Source of the DNA: Desulfobacterales bacterium
Lineage (GTDB): Bacteria; Desulfobacterota; DSM-4660; Desulfatiglandales; Desulfatiglandaceae
DNA: 9,103 bases
Reading direction: 5' to 3'
NCBI GenBank assembly: GCA_021107495.1
Contig: JAIOSR010000279.1
Span: 1-9,103 of the forward strand
Positions 6,483-9,103 of the stretch are shown piece after piece (position 1 is the stretch's first letter; every line of letters begins with the position of its first letter). Under the pieces are notes generated by a model, which was given only the letters and a program-made list of their open reading frames with translations, made no database searches and was not told the origin of the DNA. The translations under genes were made by a program, and so were the position numbers.

Positions 6483-7466
6483 ATGCCTATTTATCCAAAG
6501 CACTCCATGAAAAGCCGGCTGGGCTCGGTCATCAGTTTGGGCATAGCCGCCCTGGCCATGATCTACTTGAGTTACTCGCTTCCCCGTCTCCTTCCGGGTG
6601 ACTTTGTGACGGCCATGTATTCCAGTTCACAAGTAACTCTGAACGCCCAGCAGGAAGCCGAACACAGGGCCTATTATACTGAAGAACCGGGTTTCAGTCG
6701 CTATTTGCTCAGGCTTGTGAGACTCGACTGGGGATACTCCTATGCCTTTTTGACCCCCGTGTCCGAGCTTTTTTTGAGCGCATTGCCCTGTACCCTTCTC
6801 TTGTTGGGGACCGCTAATATTATCGCCATGTTTATCGGGTTTATAACCGGGGTTGAGGCGGCATGGCGAAGAGAAAGTCCGTTTGAGAAAGGTATGGTAG
6901 GGGGTATGACCGTTCTGGAGGGCATACCCGAAATCAGCACTGGCATAATCTTGCTGGTGGTGTTCGCGCTCAATTTACAGTGGTTCCCGGCGGCCGGTGC
7001 GGATACGGCATATGCCGAGGTATCCATCTGGGTCCGCCTTGCTACTATAGGTCACCATCTGGTCTTGCCCCTTGCCACCCTGGTTCTGGCCTATTTCCCG
7101 GGTAATTTCCTGCTGACACGCAACAGCGTGATGATGGTCATAAAAGCTCCCTTTGTCACTACAGCGAGGGCCAAGGGGCTTCCACCCCGCCGGATCAGAT
7201 ATGCCCATGCCGCAAGAAACGCCCTTTTGCCCCTGGTGACACGTTTCGGGCTGCGCTTAGCCTTTATGATAACCGGGGCTTTGGTTGTGGAGAAAATTTT
7301 CTCTTATCCGGGTTTGGGCACGCTTTTGATTAACGCCATTCAGGCGCGGGATCTTCCTGTTATCCAGGCCGTGGTCCTGTTTTCTTCACTGATAGTCCTG
7401 ACTATCATTTTGTGCCTGGAATTCGCTTATAGAATAATTGACCCCAGGATTGAACATGCACATTGA
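6483..7466 (+). CDS. ABC transporter inner-membrane permease, DppB-like
   Basis: This is one of the two membrane subunits of the peptide/nickel-class importer. The 327-aa length is typical of DppB/NikB. The N-terminal membrane segment (14-36) ends in LPRLLPGD, the family's usual L.PGD. Further hydrophobic segments lie near 101-124, 151-166, 190-210, 258-270 and 293-315. The EAA-type cytoplasmic loop that docks with the ATPase reads FVTTARAKGLPPRRI at 224-238, followed by HAARNALLPLVT. FSYPGLGTLLINAI (273-286) is also diagnostic. I start at ATG 6483 because GGAGAAG lies ten bases upstream. A TTG at 6441 would add 14 residues, but it lies in the repeat tail and the hairpin. The end overlaps the next permease by 11 nt, so translational coupling is likely. 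Confidence 0.92.
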   Translation: MPIYPKHSMKSRLGSVISLGIAALAMIYLSYSLPRLLPGDFVTAMYSSSQVTLNAQQEAEHRAYYTEEPGFSRYLLRLVRLDWGYSYAFLTPVSELFLSALPCTLLLLGTANIIAMFIGFITGVEAAWRRESPFEKGMVGGMTVLEGIPEISTGIILLVVFALNLQWFPAAGADTAYAEVSIWVRLATIGHHLVLPLATLVLAYFPGNFLLTRNSVMMVIKAPFVTTARAKGLPPRRIRYAHAARNALLPLVTRFGLRLAFMITGALVVEKIFSYPGLGTLLINAIQARDLPVIQAVVLFSSLIVLTIILCLEFAYRIIDPRIEHAH

Positions 7467-8298
7467 TTTTCATCAGAGAGTCTTTCTGGATCCATGGTTT
7501 ATTACGGGCTGTTGTCTTGCCTTACTATTTGGCATCGTTACCGTACTGGGCCCGACTTTAGTCCCGTTTGATCCCTGGGATATGTCGTTTTCGCCCATCT
7601 CACCGCCCTCGGCCACACATTTCCTGGGCATTAACGACGGAGGACAGGATATCTTCTCGGAACTCTTCTTCGCAATTCGAAACACGGTTACTTTCGGTTT
7701 GGCCTGTGGCCTGGTCGCATTGTTTGTCGGTGTAATCTTAGGCTTGATCGCAGGGTGGATGGGCGGCATTGTCGACATGATTCTTATGCGCGTGGCGGAT
7801 ATTTTACTTGCTATCCCTGCCATTATGGTACTTATTTTAGCCGCATCCCTTTTCCGACCTTCTCCCTGGATTTTGGCCCTGATTTTATCCGGCATGATGT
7901 GGCCGACCATCAGCAAGGCCATAAGGGCACAGACACTTACTCTTAAGGAGAGTCTCCACGTAAAGGCCGCCGCACAAATCGGGGCCTCTAACTGGTACAT
8001 CATCCGCCGTCACCTCATGCCCGAAATGTTTCCCTTATACCTTATCGGTTTCGCCGCAAAGGCCAGGATGGCGATGTTTATGGAAGCATCCCTGGCCTTT
8101 TTAGGGCTTTTTGAACCCAGCAGGAAGTCTTTGGGCATGATGATTGCCTTTGCTTTGAAGTATTATTATATGGACATCTGGTGGAACTGGCTTCTGCCCC
8201 CGATTGTCTGCTTGTCTCTATTGATCATGGCCGTTACATTCCTGGCAATAAGCCTGGAAAAGGTGTTGGACCCACGTCTCAAGGAGGCTTTAGGTTAA
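7456..8298 (+). CDS. ABC transporter inner-membrane permease, DppC-like
   Basis: This is the second membrane subunit of the importer, 280 aa, normal for DppC/NikC. The first membrane helix is about 15-36. HFLGINDGGQDIFSEL (55-70) corresponds to the family's HPLGTDxxGRDVxSRL block. The EAA loop reads HVKAAAQIGASNWYIIRRHL at 168-187. ASLAFLGLFEPSRKSLGMMI (211-230) and the C-terminal LDPRL (271-275) are standard. ATG 7456 lies inside the end of the upstream gene (TGA 7464-7466) with AGGA at 7446-7449. An in-frame TTG at 7438 is less likely. The Arg of the usual GRD is Gln here (GGQD), a small departure. A 365-nt gap with a decayed element separates it from the ATPase gene. Confidence 0.92.
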   Translation: MHIDFHQRVFLDPWFITGCCLALLFGIVTVLGPTLVPFDPWDMSFSPISPPSATHFLGINDGGQDIFSELFFAIRNTVTFGLACGLVALFVGVILGLIAGWMGGIVDMILMRVADILLAIPAIMVLILAASLFRPSPWILALILSGMMWPTISKAIRAQTLTLKESLHVKAAAQIGASNWYIIRRHLMPEMFPLYLIGFAAKARMAMFMEASLAFLGLFEPSRKSLGMMIAFALKYYYMDIWWNWLLPPIVCLSLLIMAVTFLAISLEKVLDPRLKEALG

Positions 8299-8334
8299 TA
8301 ATTATGGATCATCTCCAAAAGAGTTGATCTAGAT

Positions 8335-8632
8335 GAAGGGTTCAAGGGGTCAAGGGGTCAGGGGTTCGAGTGATCCTCCACGGAACAGGCGGATAAAAAT
8401 GCTTAAAAAGTATAAAGAGTTAAACGTTTGGCAAAAATCGTATAAGCTTTGTGAGTACTGCAAACCCAAACGATGATATCTGGTGACTTGGGTTATGTGG
8501 GGAAAGAGTGGCTTCTGGAATTAAGAGAGAAGCTCGGGGATGTCGAGAGAATGCTGAAAGCGATGATCAAATCCCTCGAGAACAAACACTTGAATCCTTG
8601 AATCCTTGAATCCTGGACCCCTTGGATCCTTT
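8335..8632 (+). mobile_element. Small repeat-bounded element carrying a decayed four-helix-bundle gene
   Basis: The left edge (8335-8372) is built of GGTTCAAGGGGTCAAGGGG-like units ending in GAGTG. The right edge (8587-8632) begins CAC and continues in TTGAATCC units then GGACCCCTTGGATCC. The right edge reversed reads as the same kind of TTCAAGG units ending in CAAGTG, so the two edges form an imperfect inverted repeat. Between them are the ends of an S23-like gene (see pseudogene). There is no transposase, so movement, if any, would depend on an enzyme elsewhere. It may instead be a dispersed intergenic repeat family rather than a true mobile element. Confidence 0.4.
8399..8601 (+). pseudogene. 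Internally deleted S23-type four-helix-bundle protein gene
   Basis: The N-terminal piece (ATG 8399) reads MLKKYKELNVWQKSYKLCEY, the characteristic YKEL.VWQKSY.L start of four-helix-bundle proteins related to the S23 protein encoded in 23S rRNA intervening sequences. It ends at TGA 8474-8476. From 8482, in another frame, comes the matching C-terminus: GDLGYVGKEWLLELREKLGD, then VERMLKAMIKSLENK and a stop at 8599-8601. An intact member has roughly 110-125 residues, so about half of the middle is missing and the frame is broken. It cannot make the full fold. It separates the DppC-like and DppD-like genes. The family's cellular role is not well established; some relatives act in diversity-generating retroelements (Avd). 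Confidence 0.75.
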
Positions 8633-8635
8633 CGC

Positions 8636-8653
8636 CCAACTAATTTGGAGAAG
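8636..8653 (+). promoter_or_regulatory. Element-derived Shine-Dalgarno for the ATPase gene
   Basis: CCAACTAATTTGGAGAAG here is nearly identical to 6455-6472 and supplies GGAGAAG (8647-8653) ten bases before ATG 8664. Only a 4-bp CCAA/TTGG stem remains around it, so it should be more open than the copy before the first permease. Confidence 0.55.
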
Positions 8654-8663
8654 AACCACAATT

Positions 8664-9103
8664 ATGAGTTTGGAAACAAAAAATCTAAATGTTGTCTATC
8701 GGGACGGTTCCCACAGCATTCAGGCCCTGGAAGATGTCAGCGTTTCACTCGTTTCCGGAAAATGTATTGCCCTGGTCGGGGAGTCCGGTTCAGGTAAAAC
8801 AACTTTTGGAAATGCCTGCATGGGACTGCTGCCTTCAAATGTAGTAAGGGACGGAAAAATAATCCTCAAAGGCAATCGAATTGATCATTTTGATGAATCC
8901 AGCCTTAATGAACTTCGCTGGGAAAAAATCTCAATGGTCTTTCAGAACGGGGCTGCTAACATGAACCCTTTACACAGGATCGTGGATCAGGTCGCAGAGC
9001 CGTTAATTCATCACCGGTCCATGAAGCGGGCCGATGCGATCGCAGCGGCAAGTGAGGCCCTTGAGCAAATAGGGGTTGGAGAGGAATATCACACGCGGTA
9101 TCC
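8664..9103 (+). CDS. ABC transporter ATP-binding protein, DppD-like (3' end outside window)
   Basis: This is the first 146 residues of a peptide/nickel-class ATPase; the frame is open to the window edge. Walker A is GESGSGKTT at 39-47, the typical form of OppD/DppD/NikD. The Q-loop glutamine is Gln94 in MVFQNGAANMNPLHRI (91-106), followed by QVAEPLIHH. The ABC signature and Walker B would lie beyond the window. A family member has about 260-330 residues. ATG 8664 has GGAGAAG ten bases upstream. The N-terminus (MSLETKNLNVVY) matches the usual L.V.NL..Y pattern. It would energise the two permeases just upstream from the cytoplasmic side, and a second (DppF/OppF-like) ATPase gene is expected next. 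Confidence 0.9.
   Translation, partial: MSLETKNLNVVYRDGSHSIQALEDVSVSLVSGKCIALVGESGSGKTTFGNACMGLLPSNVVRDGKIILKGNRIDHFDESSLNELRWEKISMVFQNGAANMNPLHRIVDQVAEPLIHHRSMKRADAIAAASEALEQIGVGEEYHTRY

Noticed and set aside
7473..8003. Minus-strand open frame of 176 codons under the DppC-like permease
   Set aside because: It is antisense to a clear permease with conserved motifs; the product is low-complexity Ile/Lys/Arg-rich and matches no known family.

Overview
The window looks like a chromosomal stretch from a Gram-negative anaerobe of the Desulfobacterota (deltaproteobacterial) type. This is an inference from three things: a large secreted PKD/dockerin-like surface protein, a NOL1/NOP2/sun RNA methyltransferase with an archaeal-looking PUA-like tail, and intergenic remnants of S23-type four-helix-bundle genes flanked by TTGAATCC / TTCAAGGGG repeats. 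I could not run a search to confirm the taxon. All supported genes are on the + strand.

Layout. (1) 1-2713: the 3' part of a large modular extracellular protein. It holds the end of an Ig-like domain (interrupted by an in-frame TAG at 14-16), a seven-motif beta-propeller, a second Ig-like domain, two PKD domains, calcium-binding DxDxDG repeats and a dockerin-like EF-hand pair. A clear intrinsic terminator follows at 2773-2806. (2) 2921-4268: an RsmB/RsmF-like m5C RNA methyltransferase whose PUA-like C-terminal half lies in the +1 frame, either a frameshifted single gene or a split gene pair. (3) 4269-4761: a leader region with no intact gene. It contains a frameshifted N-terminal remnant of what looks like an aminopeptidase gene, a mini-ORF, and two imperfect hairpin-forming repeats just before the next operon. 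(4) 4762-9103: an ABC importer operon of the peptide/nickel/opine (Dpp/Opp/Nik) class, with periplasmic binding protein, DppB-like permease, DppC-like permease, and the first 146 residues of a DppD-like ATPase that runs off the window.

How the parts work together. The binding protein would capture a solute in the periplasm and pass it to the two permeases, driven by the partial ATPase (a second ATPase is expected outside the window). The two permease genes overlap by 11 nt. The other two joints of the operon (binding protein/permease and permease/ATPase) each contain a decayed copy of the same small element: the end of an S23 four-helix-bundle reading frame, then TTGAATCC repeats, then CCAACTAAWTTGGAGAAGAA, which supplies the Shine-Dalgarno of the next gene. 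At the first joint this Shine-Dalgarno lies inside a perfect 10-bp hairpin. This repeated invasion of operon joints, with reuse of the element end as a ribosome-binding site, is the most unusual thing I see here.
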